A stretch of 64,000 bases of DNA. Origin: Thalassospira profundimaris. GTDB taxonomy: Bacteria > Pseudomonadota > Alphaproteobacteria > Rhodospirillales > Thalassospiraceae. The stretch lies in contig NZ_JPWH01000012.1 in the NCBI RefSeq assembly GCF_003326755.1, positions 1 to 64,000 on the forward strand. Direction: 5' to 3'. Position numbers and translations under genes: made by a program. Below the pieces are notes generated by a model. The model saw only the letters and a list, made by a program, of their open reading frames with translations. It ran no database searches and was not told the origin of the DNA. This document shows, one piece after another, positions 43,514 through 53,684 of the stretch (the stretch's first letter is position 1; each line of letters opens with the position of its first letter).

Positions 43514-44752
43514 TTAGCTGCGGTAATCAGCATTGATCGAGATGTAGCCATGCGTCAGATCGCAGGTCCAGACGGTGGCGCTGCCATTGCCAAAACCAAG
43601 ATCAACGTCAATATCGACATACTGCCCTTTGATGTGGGCGGTAACGGGGGCTTCATCAAAATCGGCAACGCGTTCGCCCTTATGGGCCAGCGGAATGCCA
43701 CCGATGGAGACGGTCAGTTTATAAGGGTCGGCCATCACACCGCATTTACCGACCGCCATCACGATACGGCCCCAGTTGGCGTCTTCACCGGCAATGGCGG
43801 TTTTCACCAGCGGAGAATTGGCAATGGCCTTGGCGGCAGTTTTGGCTTCGGCATCATTAAGCGCCGAGGTGACATTGACGGTGATAAATTTGCTGGCCCC
43901 TTCACCGTCGCGCACGATCTGATGGGCAAGGTCCACCAGCACGGCTTCCAGTGCGGTTTTGAAACCGGCAAGGTCCGCACCGTCGGCATCATCAAATTCC
44001 GGGTTGCCTGCCGCACCGGTCGCCGCACATAGCAGCGTATCGGATGTGGAGGTGTCGCTATCGACCGTGATGGCATTGAAGCTGCGGCCATTGCAGTCTG
44101 CCAGCATCGCCTGAAGGGTGGCGTGGGGAATTTTGGCATCGGTAAAGACAAAGGCCAGCATGGTGGCCATATTGGGTTCGATCATGCCTGAACCCTTGGC
44201 AATACCGGCGATTTTGACCACCTTGCCGCCAATCTCGGCGCTGGCGGTTGCACCTTTGGCAAAGGTGTCGGTGGTCATGATGGCCCGGGCGGCATCGCCC
44301 CAGGTGGCGGTTTCTTCCAGCATGGCGGGCAGGGCATCGGTGATGCGGTTTGCCGTGGCCGGTTCGCCAATCACCCCGGTGGAGGCGGTGAAAACCTCGT
44401 TCTTTTCGCAAGACAGAAGGGCGCTGGTGGCGGCAACTTCATCGGCGACAAACTGTTCACCAGCCTTGCCGGTAAAGGCAATTGAATTGCCCGCATTGAC
44501 CAGAAACGCCCGGGCCTTGCCGCCGCGCAGGGCCTCACGGCCCCAGCGCACGGCGGCCGATGCCGTGGTGGAGGTGGTGAAAACGGCAGCCACACTTGTG
44601 CCTTCGGCCAGTTCGGCCAGCAAAACATCCGGGCGGCCCTTATAGCGGATGCCAAGGGTGGCGGTGTGCAGTTTCACGCCGTCAATTTCGGGCAGGTCGG
44701 GAAAAGAAGCCGGGGCAAGCGGTGAAACGGAATGTGCAGCCATGTGTGTCAT
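43514..44752 (-). CDS. argJ: Bifunctional ornithine acetyltransferase / N-acetylglutamate synthase
   Basis: A 412-residue ArgJ that recycles the acetyl group from N-acetylornithine to glutamate in arginine biosynthesis; bifunctional members also use acetyl-CoA. The self-cleavage motif KGSGMIEPNMATML is at residues 186-199, with T197 the nucleophile that starts the beta chain. Whether this member uses acetyl-CoA too cannot be read from sequence. It lies downstream of the periplasmic parvulin on the same strand, as is common in alphaproteobacteria next to secA, but a terminator hairpin separates them. Confidence 0.95.
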   Translation of the reverse strand: MTHMAAHSVSPLAPASFPDLPEIDGVKLHTATLGIRYKGRPDVLLAELAEGTSVAAVFTTSTTASAAVRWGREALRGGKARAFLVNAGNSIAFTGKAGEQFVADEVAATSALLSCEKNEVFTASTGVIGEPATANRITDALPAMLEETATWGDAARAIMTTDTFAKGATASAEIGGKVVKIAGIAKGSGMIEPNMATMLAFVFTDAKIPHATLQAMLADCNGRSFNAITVDSDTSTSDTLLCAATGAAGNPEFDDADGADLAGFKTALEAVLVDLAHQIVRDGEGASKFITVNVTSALNDAEAKTAAKAIANSPLVKTAIAGEDANWGRIVMAVGKCGVMADPYKLTVSIGGIPLAHKGERVADFDEAPVTAHIKGQYVDIDVDLGFGNGSATVWTCDLTHGYISINADYRS

Positions 44753-44833
44753 GTCCCTTGTCTGGCCGGTGATTACCGGAAATACGAAATGGGGTGCCCG
44801 TCTGTTTTAGCAACCCAAAGGCTGTCGTCTATA

Positions 44834-44870
44834 AAAAACGGGGCCGGCCCCTGCTGGGCCAACCCCGTTT
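44834..44870 (-). terminator. Terminator of the parvulin gene
   Basis: A long GC-rich hairpin (AAACGGGG at 44835-44843 region pairing with CCCCGTTT at 44863-44870) is followed on the minus strand by six T residues, 51 bp after the parvulin stop. Confidence 0.8.
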
Positions 44871-44920
44871 CATTGTCTGCAATGAAGCTGATAACATGCC
44901 TTGTGGGCATGCTTTCTTGC

Positions 44921-45760
44921 TTATTTGCTTTCTTTTGCTTCCGGGGTGTCCAGGGTGTTGTCGATTTTCGCATCGGCACGAAGATCGGCAATGATTTTTT
45001 TATAGGCTTCCTGGGTCATTTCGGCGGCCAGCTCCTGACGCTTTTCTTCAAAGGTCGGCTGTTCGCCTTTTTTGGTTTCTTCCACCTTGATCACGTGCCA
45101 GCCAAACTGGGTTTTGACCGGTTCCTTGCTGTAGGTGCCCGGTTCCATTTTGAAAGCGGCATCGGCAAATTCCGGCACCATCTGTTCGTGGGTGAAAAAG
45201 CCCAGGTCGCCGCCATTGGGGCCGGACGGACCGGTGGATTTTTCTTTTGCCAGTTCGGCAAAATCGGCACCGTCATCGAGTTCCTTGATCACGGCTTTTG
45301 CGTCATCTTCGGTTTTCAGCAGGATGTGACGGGCATGAACCTCGTTTTCCGGTTCGTTGGTTTTGACGAACTCTTCATAGCGTTTTTTCAGCGCATCTTC
45401 GGTCACGATCTTGTCGATCTGACGGTCCAGATAGGTTTCGGCAACGATGCGGCGCTTCATGGCGGCAACCCGTTCCTTGACCTCTTTGTCGTCATTCAGA
45501 CCGGCCTTTTCACCCGCCATTGTCAACAGGCGCTGGCTGATTTCGCGGTCCAGCAGCATCGGCTTCAGGGCTTCAAACGGATACTGGCGGTATTGTGCCG
45601 GAAGACCCTGCTGCGTTGCACGGACTTCGGATTCCATGATTTTTTCGCCGTTGACGGTTGCCAGAACCTTGTCTTGAGCGGGAGCGGAATCCTGCGCCAA
45701 GGCCGGTGATGCAAGAAGGACCGAGGCCAGTGAGGCAGCAAGAAGGGTTTTACGCAGCAT
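44921..45760 (-). CDS. Periplasmic parvulin-type peptidyl-prolyl isomerase
   Basis: A 279-residue PPIase. A Sec signal peptide (residues 1-22, ending SPALA) is followed by an N-terminal helical chaperone-like region and a parvulin domain (about 139-228) with the VHARHILLK start, GGDLGFF centre and QFGWHVIKVE end. It should assist folding of exported proteins in the periplasm. The tail is Lys/Glu/Asp rich. Similar genes sit beside secA and argJ in many alphaproteobacteria; here two unknown genes lie between it and secA. Related to PrsA/SurA-like proteins; I avoid a symbol since the orthology is unclear. Confidence 0.9.
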   Translation of the reverse strand: MLRKTLLAASLASVLLASPALAQDSAPAQDKVLATVNGEKIMESEVRATQQGLPAQYRQYPFEALKPMLLDREISQRLLTMAGEKAGLNDDKEVKERVAAMKRRIVAETYLDRQIDKIVTEDALKKRYEEFVKTNEPENEVHARHILLKTEDDAKAVIKELDDGADFAELAKEKSTGPSGPNGGDLGFFTHEQMVPEFADAAFKMEPGTYSKEPVKTQFGWHVIKVEETKKGEQPTFEEKRQELAAEMTQEAYKKIIADLRADAKIDNTLDTPEAKESK

Positions 45761-45994
45761 GGTTTCTCCAGATTTATTTATTCGGGTCCAGTGGACCCTG
45801 TTCCTGATATCCTACGGATAAATCATATCCTTTACCACGGCACAAGAGGCAGCCCGCTGATGTTTCGGATTTTTCCGGCAGGCTGACAGAAACGTGATAA
45901 TGCGACAGCTATTTCCCCCTTCCTATTGGCATAATGCGGCAATTTAAGGGAGGTTGCGTGCCAATAGGGTGCGTTTTGAACCGTTTTGGCCGTT

Positions 45995-47086
45995 TCAGGC
46001 CTGCATATCAAGCAGGACTTCACCGGTTGTACCCACACTGCCATCATCGCGGACAAATTCCCCCTTTGCGGCCAGGGTGCCGCCAATCAGGCGTTCCGAT
46101 AACGGGGTAATGGCGGAAACACGAAGGCTGGTAATGCCTTCGTCGGCCAGGCTTGATTGTGTGCCATCGGCATGCAGCAGGATCAGCGACGAAAAAACCC
46201 TGTCCTGCGCATCAATGGTACCATCGCCATTATCATCATAGGTGGCAAGTTCGGCAAAGCCATCTTTGGCACCATTCTGGTCGCCAAACAGTTCTTTGCC
46301 ATCATCGATTTTGCCGTTTTTGTTTTTATCAAGCGCCAGCAGGGCATCCTTGCCGGTAATCCAGGCAACCCGGTCATTGCGGCCATCGCCATCCAGGTCA
46401 AAAATCGCCCCGTCGCGCAGGCTGGTAATATCAATGCCGTTGCCATCCAGGTCTAAAATCAGCGGGTCCTGCTGGGTGACATTGCTGATTTCCATACGAA
46501 TCTGTTCAATGCGCAGTTGGAATTCGGTCACGGAAACGCCGGTTATGGTGCCATTTTGGCTGGCCATTTGCAGGTTGGTTTGGCTGAAATTGAGTTCGAT
46601 GCTGCTGGCAACCAGCGACAGATTGCCGCTTTGCCGACTGAAATTACGCAACGCGGTGTTGAGCCCGTCCGGGGGTGCGATGTTGCTGGCGGTATCTGAA
46701 AGATCTTCTGCCATGTTGCGGGCCTTTTCCGGCGGGAAGCCCAACAGGGTAAACACAATCAACGCGTCGCGATTCATGCGGCGCGAGGCATCATCGATCA
46801 CATCACTGCCGCTGACCGACATGGGACGTATCTGCGATACGGACGATGCGATTTCAGCACGGACCGAGGCTTCGCGTTCGCGCAGGCCGGGATGGCTGGC
46901 AGGATTGCTGCCGGAGCTACCAGAGGTTTGTTGCTGGCGGGCTGTCTGGCCGCGGGAAGCAAGATTTTCGCGTGTTGCGGTGGCGCTGCCGGTAAGCTGT
47001 TCGATGCCCTTTTTTGCCCCCTGTTGAGAGACAAGCAGGGCGCTTGCGCGGCTTTGTGCCGCGCTATGGATGCCAAGTGATACCAT
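45995..47086 (-). CDS. Protein of unknown function with Asp-rich EF-hand-like calcium loops
   Basis: A 363-residue protein without a signal peptide. The N-terminal ~110 residues are Ser/Ala/Gln/Arg-rich and low complexity; 110-200 looks helical. Residues 207-300 carry four Asp-rich loops: DLDGNGIDI (212-220), DLDGDGRNDR (230-239), DKNKNGKIDD (253-262) and DDNGDGTIDAQD (284-295), a pattern seen in the calcium-binding regions of several type I-secreted proteins (TGKDALLALD, GKELFGDQ and DGFAELATYD match that pattern). It starts 40 bp after the preceding gene, so the two likely form an operon. Secretion, perhaps by type I, is inference. Confidence 0.75.
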   Translation of the reverse strand: MVSLGIHSAAQSRASALLVSQQGAKKGIEQLTGSATATRENLASRGQTARQQQTSGSSGSNPASHPGLREREASVRAEIASSVSQIRPMSVSGSDVIDDASRRMNRDALIVFTLLGFPPEKARNMAEDLSDTASNIAPPDGLNTALRNFSRQSGNLSLVASSIELNFSQTNLQMASQNGTITGVSVTEFQLRIEQIRMEISNVTQQDPLILDLDGNGIDITSLRDGAIFDLDGDGRNDRVAWITGKDALLALDKNKNGKIDDGKELFGDQNGAKDGFAELATYDDNGDGTIDAQDRVFSSLILLHADGTQSSLADEGITSLRVSAITPLSERLIGGTLAAKGEFVRDDGSVGTTGEVLLDMQA

Positions 47087-47126
47087 TGGCTGTCTCCGTT
47101 GTGACAGCGTTACTGGAAAAGGCGGT

Positions 47127-48257
47127 TCAGGCTGTTACGTCGGATGTTTTGGCATCCGGTGCAACTTTCACCGTGTTGCCGTCAGGCATCTGGAAGGTTG
47201 GCGAAATGCCATCATTACCGGCACGTCCCAGCGGCATTAACAGATCGATGCTCATATTTAGCACCGGACGATCCTCGCCGTTGGCATCGGGCTGCATCAT
47301 TTCCTGAACATTGCGGACGATGACGGCAGCCTGCTTCATGATTTGTTCATGCAGGTCGTTGGCCTGTTTAAGGGCCAGATCGGCAGCACTGAGGCCTTCG
47401 GATGCAGGCTGGCTTGCTGCCTCGGTATTTGTGGAGCCGTCCGGGTTTTTATCCTTGTTGGCAGCCTTGGTGGCGGCACTGGAATCGCCGGTGGTTTTTT
47501 CCAAAAGATCCTTGATGAAATCGGCAACGCCGCTGTCATTCATGTCAAACAGCAGGCCGCCCTGGTCTGCTCCGGCCTGTTGGCCCAGGCTATTGACAAG
47601 GTTGTCGCCACCCAGCGCATCCAGCGCGGTGTTAAACGCATTCATCATGGATGCCCCGCTATTGCCCGTGGCAACAACGGCCATGCGCGAAACTTCCAGT
47701 TTTTTGGAACTGTAGCTGAATGAAAAATCGCCCGAGTTTTTATCGATGCTGATATCAAGCGAATGAGCGGCATAGACATCCGAGGTGCTGTAGCCTGTCG
47801 CGGCGGAATTGCCGTCGCTATAGGCAACTGCGGTCTGGGAATGGGATGCAATCGCCTGCTTGAATGAAAAATCAAAGCTGGCCGATTTTGCCGCCTGATC
47901 CTGAATGTTTGCAAACAGGCTTTCGGTCGCCAATTTGGCGGCTTCTTCGGTCATGCCCGTTAGCGCAAACATTTCGGTCACATTGTCGCGTATTTTTTCC
48001 AGCGCCATTGAAAGGGCATCGTTGCCCAGCCCGCTGGCGGCAACCTGTTTGCCGGTATCGGGTTTGCCCGCCTTGTCGCTTTCCTGCATGGCATCCAGGG
48101 CGCGCGGCGACAATGAAACATTGTCTGACGATTGCTGTGCCGGGCGACCAAGCTGTGATCCTGCACCGGATTCGGCGCCGTGCCCCTTGGCAAAGCGGGG
48201 GTCGGTTGTCGGGGTTGAGGCCGCGCGAAGCGGGCCAAACGCGGATATGTCCGCCAT
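47127..48257 (-). CDS. Large low-complexity protein of unknown function, first gene of the cassette beside secA
   Basis: A 376-residue acidic Ser/Ala/Asp-rich protein with no signal peptide or membrane helix. The N-terminus is disordered in composition and contains SSDNVSLSPRALDAM, wording reminiscent of flagellar/FlgM-like tails but too short to assign. The middle (about 130-215) is Ser/Tyr-rich with alternating beta pattern; the C-terminus (NMSIDLLMPLGRAG) looks folded. ATG 48257 follows GGAGGAGG; an upstream ATG at 48311 is not needed. It diverges from secA and precedes the calcium-loop protein by 40 bp. No family recognised. Confidence 0.7.
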   Translation of the reverse strand: MADISAFGPLRAASTPTTDPRFAKGHGAESGAGSQLGRPAQQSSDNVSLSPRALDAMQESDKAGKPDTGKQVAASGLGNDALSMALEKIRDNVTEMFALTGMTEEAAKLATESLFANIQDQAAKSASFDFSFKQAIASHSQTAVAYSDGNSAATGYSTSDVYAAHSLDISIDKNSGDFSFSYSSKKLEVSRMAVVATGNSGASMMNAFNTALDALGGDNLVNSLGQQAGADQGGLLFDMNDSGVADFIKDLLEKTTGDSSAATKAANKDKNPDGSTNTEAASQPASEGLSAADLALKQANDLHEQIMKQAAVIVRNVQEMMQPDANGEDRPVLNMSIDLLMPLGRAGNDGISPTFQMPDGNTVKVAPDAKTSDVTA

Positions 48258-48573
48258 ATTATCCTCCTCCTGAGGCACGCTGTCGCCGGTTTTGGGCCGT
48301 TTTCCGACCATACGACAAGCTTGGGCTACTTGCCCGAATATTAAAAATGCAAGGGTGACACCCTATGGTTTCATCATAAAGCGTTTTTGCGCGTGCCTCA
48401 AGAGGCAAAAACAGCGATGTTGGATACCGAATGACATGAATATGTACATTACAGTTGCATGTTAGGCGTTCGTTCCGTTGACAGATCAAAGTCAGGGTTC
48501 TATCTGTGATCGGGCCCGGTATTATCCCGGAGCCCGTCTGTTTGTTATTTTCATTTTATCCAGGAACGTTTTA

Positions 48574-51294
48574 ATGCTCGGCGTCATTGCCCGGAAAATT
48601 TTCGGTTCAGCTAACGATCGTGAAATCAAAGCCCTTCGGGCCACGGTCGAGCAAATCAACGCCTTGGAACCCGAGGTCGAGAAACTGTCTGACGAGGATC
48701 TGCGCGCCCGCACCGACTGGCTGCGCGATCGTCTCCAAAAGGGCGAGACTCTGGCCCAGGTTCTGCCCGATGCCTATGCCACGGTCCGCGAAGCGGCAAA
48801 GCGTGTGCGCGGTGAACGTCATTATGATGTGCAGATGACGGGCGGTATCGTTCTCAATGATGGCAAAATCGCCGAAATGAAAACCGGTGAAGGTAAAACG
48901 CTGGTTTCGACCCTGCCGGTTTATCTCAACGCGCTTGAAGGCAAGGGCGTGCATGTGGTGACGGTCAACGATTATCTGGCCCGTCGTGATGCGGAATGGA
49001 TGGGGCAGGTTTACGGCTTCCTTGGCATGTCGGTCGGTGTGATCATGCACGGCATGACCGACGATCAGCGCCGTGCGGCCTATCGGTGTGACATCACCTA
49101 TGCCACCAATAACGAACTTGGCTTTGACTATTTGCGCGACAACATGAAGTTCCGTCTGGAAGACATGGTCCAGCGCGAATTCAATTATGCCATCGTCGAC
49201 GAAGTTGACTCGATTCTGGTCGACGAAGCCCGGACCCCGCTGATCATTTCCGGCCCTGCCGAAGACAGTTCCGCCATGTATCAGGCGGTGGATCAGCTTA
49301 TTCCCAAGCTGGTTGATGAAGATTACGAAAAAGACGAAAAAGCCCGCGCCGTGACCCTGACCGAAGAGGGGACCGAGCATGCCGAACAGTTATTGAAGGA
49401 AATGGGAATCCTGACTGAAGGAACCCTTTATGATCTCAATAACATTCATCTGGTGCACCATACCAACCAGGCCTTGCGGGCGCACAAGCTGTTTCAGCGC
49501 GATACTGACTATATCGTCAAGGACAACAAGGTTGTCATCATTGACGAATTTACCGGCCGCATGATGGAAGGCCGCCGTTATTCCGATGGTCTGCATCAGG
49601 CGCTGGAAGCCAAGGAACGGGTTGAGGTTCAGAACGAAAACCAGACCCTGGCCTCGATCACCTTCCAGAACTATTTCCGTCTGTATCCGAAGCTGGCGGG
49701 CATGACCGGTACCGCCATGACCGAGGCCGAGGAATTTGAGGAAATTTACGGCCTGAAGGTTGTGGAAATTCCGACCCATCGTCCGATTGCGCGAAAGGAT
49801 TATGACGACGAGATTTACCGTACCGCCGCCGAAAAATGGGAAGCGATTGCCGATCTTCTGGTGGAATGCCACGGTCGCGGTCAGCCTGCCCTGGTGGGCA
49901 CGGTGTCGATTGAAAAGTCGGAAATGCTTAGCGCGCTTCTGAAAAAACGCAAAATCCCGCATGAGATTTTGAACGCCAAGCAGCACGAACGCGAAGCCTA
50001 TATCGTGGCCCAGGCCGGTGCGCCGGGCGCGATTACGATTGCCACCAACATGGCCGGTCGCGGGACCGACATTAAACTGGGTGGTAACGTTGAAATGCGG
50101 GCCGAACTGGAACTGGCCGATGTTGACGATTCCAAACGCGAAGCCGGCATTGCCCGCATTCGCGAAGAGGTCGCCGCCGACCAGAAAAAGGTTCACGAGG
50201 CTGGCGGGCTGTTCGTGATTGGGACCGAACGCCACGAATCGCGGCGTATTGACAACCAGTTGCGCGGTCGTTCCGGTCGTCAGGGGGACCCGGGGGCATC
50301 GAAATTCTTCCTGTCGCTGGAAGATGATTTGATGCGCATTTTCGGGTCCGAGCGCATGGACAGTATGTTGCAGAAGCTGGGGCTGGAAAAAGGCGAAGCC
50401 ATTTACCATCCCTGGATCAACAGGGCGCTGGAGAAAGCCCAGCAAAAGGTTGAAGGCCGCAACTTTGACATTCGTAAAAACCTTTTGAAATTTGACGATG
50501 TAATGAATGACCAGCGTAAGGTTATTTATGACCAGCGCCGCGATTTGATGCAGGCCAAGGATGTGGCCGAGGACGTTGCCGAAATGCGCGCCGAGGTGAT
50601 CGAGGGGCTGGTGGAACGTCATTGCCCGGAAAAGGTTTATCCGGAACAGTGGGAAGCCAAATCCCTGCATGAAGAATGCCTGCGCCTGTTTGGCCTGAGC
50701 CTGCCGGTTGAAGACTGGATCAAGGAAGAAGGCATTGACCCGTCGATTGTGCAGGAACGCATTTCCAAGGCTGTTGAGTCCAAAATGGCGGCCAAGGTTG
50801 CCAATTACGGGGCCGACATCATCCGCCAGGTTGAAAAGAGCCTGCTGTTGCAATTGCTCGATCAGTCCTGGAAGGAACATCTTCTGGCGCTTGATCATCT
50901 GCGCCAGGGCATTGGCCTGCGGGCTTATGGTCAGCGGGACCCGCTCAACGAATTCAAGCGCGAAGCCTTTAACCTGTTTGAAGAGATGCTGGGCATGCTG
51001 CGCGAACGTGTGACACAGATGATGTCGCATGTTGAATTGCAGTCCACCCCGCGCCCCGAGGATTTGGAGCCGCGCCAGCAGCAGGAAATGCACGAAAACC
51101 ATCCGTCGCCGGAAAGCGACCCGACGGCCGCAACCGCCGCCGAAGAACGGATGCAGGAAACCGTGCAGTCCCGTCAGTCCGGTGGCACGGTGGACCCAAA
51201 TAACCCTGCAACCTGGGGCCGCGTTTCACGCAATGCACCGTGCCCGTGCGGGTCGGGTAAAAAATACAAACATTGCCACGGTCAGGTGTCGTAA
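48574..51294 (+). CDS. secA: Preprotein translocase ATPase SecA
   Basis: The 906-residue motor that pushes unfolded preproteins through SecYEG. Walker [11 protein letters not shown] lies at about 102-111, VDEVDSIL (Walker B) near 208-215, followed by the preprotein cross-linking domain, the second RecA fold with [10 protein letters not shown], the helical scaffold/wing domains and a C-terminal zinc-binding tail (C890, C892, C901, H902) that contacts SecB or ribosomes. ATG 48574 begins [11 protein letters not shown], typical of the family, with AGGA upstream; the frame is open further but unsupported. Length is normal for alphaproteobacteria. The 48258-48573 gap with the cassette gene should hold divergent promoters. 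Confidence 0.98.
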   Translation: MLGVIARKIFGSANDREIKALRATVEQINALEPEVEKLSDEDLRARTDWLRDRLQKGETLAQVLPDAYATVREAAKRVRGERHYDVQMTGGIVLNDGKIAEMKTGEGKTLVSTLPVYLNALEGKGVHVVTVNDYLARRDAEWMGQVYGFLGMSVGVIMHGMTDDQRRAAYRCDITYATNNELGFDYLRDNMKFRLEDMVQREFNYAIVDEVDSILVDEARTPLIISGPAEDSSAMYQAVDQLIPKLVDEDYEKDEKARAVTLTEEGTEHAEQLLKEMGILTEGTLYDLNNIHLVHHTNQALRAHKLFQRDTDYIVKDNKVVIIDEFTGRMMEGRRYSDGLHQALEAKERVEVQNENQTLASITFQNYFRLYPKLAGMTGTAMTEAEEFEEIYGLKVVEIPTHRPIARKDYDDEIYRTAAEKWEAIADLLVECHGRGQPALVGTVSIEKSEMLSALLKKRKIPHEILNAKQHEREAYIVAQAGAPGAITIATNMAGRGTDIKLGGNVEMRAELELADVDDSKREAGIARIREEVAADQKKVHEAGGLFVIGTERHESRRIDNQLRGRSGRQGDPGASKFFLSLEDDLMRIFGSERMDSMLQKLGLEKGEAIYHPWINRALEKAQQKVEGRNFDIRKNLLKFDDVMNDQRKVIYDQRRDLMQAKDVAEDVAEMRAEVIEGLVERHCPEKVYPEQWEAKSLHEECLRLFGLSLPVEDWIKEEGIDPSIVQERISKAVESKMAAKVANYGADIIRQVEKSLLLQLLDQSWKEHLLALDHLRQGIGLRAYGQRDPLNEFKREAFNLFEEMLGMLRERVTQMMSHVELQSTPRPEDLEPRQQQEMHENHPSPESDPTAATAAEERMQETVQSRQSGGTVDPNNPATWGRVSRNAPCPCGSGKKYKHCHGQVS

Positions 51295-51320
51295 GACGTT
51301 GTCTGTGCCATGATTTCAAA

Positions 51321-51359
51321 AGAAAAAACGCGCTGCTTTTCGGGCCGCGCGTTTTTTCT
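51321..51359. terminator. Bidirectional terminator between secA and the esterase
   Basis: A 13-bp stem AGAAAAAACGCGC / GCGCGTTTTTTCT (51321-51333, 51347-51359) gives T-runs on both strands, 27 bp after secA and 23 bp after the esterase stop. Confidence 0.9.
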
Positions 51360-51381
51360 GGGCTGATTGGTGTCCACCAGA

Positions 51382-52254
51382 TTATTTCGCGAGTGTTATC
51401 GGGGCATTCTGTGCCAGGAACTGGGCAATCGGTTTTGTGACACGGGCATCGCCGGTTAAAAAGGTCCCCAGGGCGACCACCGTGCCAACATGGTTCATAT
51501 CGGGGATTTTAACCAGTGTTGCCTTCGGGGCCAATTTCGCCAGGCGGATGGAATTGCGCGGGAACACCGTGTGGTCGGCTTCCCCGGTGATCAGCAATAG
51601 GGGCGGCATGGTCGCGAGGTCCTGATTGACCGGCTGGCTTTCGGCTCCGGGGGTGTCGCCAAAGGCGTTGCGGGTGGCATCAACATCATAGGGATAAAAA
51701 TCATACGGGCCGGAAAGGCCGATGATACCGGCAATATCATTACGGGTTAAACCGACCTTTTGCAGGAACGACTGCCGGGCAACAACCTGCATTGCGTTAT
51801 AGGCGCCGGCACTATGCCCGGCCAATATCAGTTTTTGTGCGGTAATGTCGGCAGGGTGCTCCTGGGCAAATGCCCTGGCGGTTTTGATGGCCTGCGCCCC
51901 ATCCTGTACGAAGGCCGGATAATGTACCTTGGGCACCAAGCGGTAATCGGGGATGGCAACCGCATAGCCCATGTCGGTAAATCGTTTGGCGACAAAGGCA
52001 TATTTGGCCTTGTTGCCCGAATCCCATGATCCGCCGTAAAACCAGATAATGAGCGGGGCCGGACGTTGCAGTTTGGCGGGCAGGTAAATATCCATTTTTT
52101 GCCGGGCATCCGGCCCATAGGACAGATCGGTTATGGCCGGTTTGATGTCACCGGCCTGTAAACTGTTAAAGGCGCCAAGGCGGTCACACCCGGCAAGCAG
52201 CAGGGTTGCCAAAAGGGCGTTGGAGGCAAGAACAAGCAGACGGGGACGGGGCAT
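51382..52254 (-). CDS. Lipoprotein alpha/beta-hydrolase (esterase-like)
   Basis: A 290-residue hydrolase anchored as a lipoprotein: a hydrophobic leader ends in the lipobox LLLAGC with C23 as the lipidated residue. The oxyanion region reads FYGGSW (residues 72-77), the nucleophile S148 sits in GHSAG, and the rest of the triad is likely D227 (GEADHTV) and H255 (MNHVG). Order and size fit carboxylesterase/hormone-sensitive lipase-like enzymes. The substrate cannot be inferred. It diverges from the Nudix gene across about 100 bp and converges with secA. Confidence 0.85.
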   Translation of the reverse strand: MPRPRLLVLASNALLATLLLAGCDRLGAFNSLQAGDIKPAITDLSYGPDARQKMDIYLPAKLQRPAPLIIWFYGGSWDSGNKAKYAFVAKRFTDMGYAVAIPDYRLVPKVHYPAFVQDGAQAIKTARAFAQEHPADITAQKLILAGHSAGAYNAMQVVARQSFLQKVGLTRNDIAGIIGLSGPYDFYPYDVDATRNAFGDTPGAESQPVNQDLATMPPLLLITGEADHTVFPRNSIRLAKLAPKATLVKIPDMNHVGTVVALGTFLTGDARVTKPIAQFLAQNAPITLAK

Positions 52255-52356
52255 GGCAGACTTCGTGGTTATGGATTTGTTTTATATACGCAAAAAATCA
52301 TCAAAAGGATTGCATCCCCTCTTGGCGGGGCATCGTCGGCGCGATAAAACCGTGTC

Positions 52357-52818
52357 ATGACAGTTCAAAAACCAGATAGCGGCTGCATGTCAGTCGATTT
52401 GCGTCAGGGCCGTGTGCCTGAACGCACCGTCTTTGTCAGTGCCGTGGCACTGGTTGATATTGATCATCGTGTGCTGATTGCCCAGCGCCCGGAAGGTAAA
52501 TCGATGGCCGGGCTGTGGGAATTTCCCGGCGGCAAGGTGGAACCCGGTGAAACCCCCGAAATGGCCCTGGTGCGCGAGCTGAAAGAAGAGCTTAATATCG
52601 ACATTACCGAAAGCTGCCTGGCCCCGTTTACTTTTGCATCTTTCACCTATGACGATTTTCATCTGATGATGCCGCTGTATCTGTGCCGCGTCTGGAAAGG
52701 GGAAGTTCGCCCGATGGAAGGCCAGCAGGTAAAATGGGTGCGCCCGGTACGCCTGGGCGATTATCCGATGCCACCGGCCGATGTGCCCCTGGTGGCGATG
52801 CTGCGCGATTTTTTATAG
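52357..52818 (+). CDS. mutT: Nudix hydrolase, MutT-like 8-oxo-dGTP diphosphatase
   Basis: A 153-residue Nudix protein that in the MutT family removes 8-oxo-dGTP from the nucleotide pool. The Nudix box runs from G59 to about 81 (GKVEPGE, then REL-KEE); the usual Gly near its end is Asn80. Flanking text (GLWEFPGGK and DFHLMMPLYLCRVWKGE, with the QQVKWV end) is typical of MutT rather than of ADP-sugar hydrolases. A mutT copy is common near argJ and secA in alphaproteobacteria, which supports the call. It is followed 58 bp later by the CinA/MoaB-fold gene on the same strand. Confidence 0.85.
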   Translation: MTVQKPDSGCMSVDLRQGRVPERTVFVSAVALVDIDHRVLIAQRPEGKSMAGLWEFPGGKVEPGETPEMALVRELKEELNIDITESCLAPFTFASFTYDDFHLMMPLYLCRVWKGEVRPMEGQQVKWVRPVRLGDYPMPPADVPLVAMLRDFL

Positions 52819-52876
52819 GGTTTGTCTTTATGCTGTGCCGGTCCTGGCAGGGTGATTATTAAAGAATGAGGGTGTT

Positions 52877-53638
52877 ATGTCCAAAACCGTTCGTGCCTGT
52901 TTGCTGATTATTGGCAATGAGATCCTCTCGGGCCGCACCCATGACAAAAACCTGCCCTATCTGGCCGAACAGCTTAATGAACTTGGCATCCGTCTGGCCG
53001 AGGCCCGTGTTATTCCCGATATTGCCCAAACCATTATCGATACAGTGAATGAATGCCGGGCCAAGTTTGATTATGTTTTTACCACGGGGGGCATCGGCCC
53101 GACCCATGATGACATTACATCGGACTGCATTGCCGAAGCCTTTGGCGTGCCGCTGGATTTGAATGACGAAGCGGTCAAATTGCTGCGCAGCAATTATGCC
53201 AACCCGGATGTGGACCTGAATGAAGCGCGCCTGCGCATGGCGCGCATTCCGCGCGGGGCGGAACTGGTTGAAAACCCGGTCAGCAAGGCACCGGGCTATC
53301 GCATGGAAAATGTTTATGTCATGGCCGGTGTGCCCATGATCATGCAGGCGATGTTTCAGGGCATCAAACACCAGCTTGTGGGCGGACGCCCGATGATTTC
53401 GCGCTCGGTTGCGGGTTATATTCCCGAGGGCACCATTGCCGAGGCCCTGGGCAAAATCCAGGATGAATTCAAAAATACTGATATAGGGTCCTATCCCTTC
53501 TTGCGGGAGGGGAAATTAGGGACCACATTGGTGGTGCGAGGCGAAGAGCAGGCTGATGTCGATGCCGCGATTGCCCGGATTACCAGCGCGATTATCGGTT
53601 TTGGCCGCGACGTTATCGACGATGACAGTGCCTCATAA
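52877..53638 (+). CDS. CinA N-terminal/molybdopterin-binding (MoaB/MogA-fold) protein
   Basis: A 253-residue MoCF_biosynth-domain protein. The N-terminal half carries IGNEILSGRTHDKN, the TTGGIGPTHDD motif of the CinA/MoaB fold and LRMARIPRGAELVENPV; the C-terminal part has no CinA amidase domain, so this is the stand-alone form annotated as competence/damage-inducible protein A or molybdopterin-binding protein. The biochemical role of the stand-alone alphaproteobacterial form is not settled. The ATG at 52877 follows GAGGG. Confidence 0.85.
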   Translation: MSKTVRACLLIIGNEILSGRTHDKNLPYLAEQLNELGIRLAEARVIPDIAQTIIDTVNECRAKFDYVFTTGGIGPTHDDITSDCIAEAFGVPLDLNDEAVKLLRSNYANPDVDLNEARLRMARIPRGAELVENPVSKAPGYRMENVYVMAGVPMIMQAMFQGIKHQLVGGRPMISRSVAGYIPEGTIAEALGKIQDEFKNTDIGSYPFLREGKLGTTLVVRGEEQADVDAAIARITSAIIGFGRDVIDDDSAS

Positions 53639-53684
53639 CCGCTCTGGTGTCTGATCTCTCACCCGTGATCAGCGAGGGTCCAGC

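Noticed and set aside
49390..51102. 570-codon minus-strand frame opposite secA
   Set aside because: It mirrors secA codon structure and has no family resemblance.
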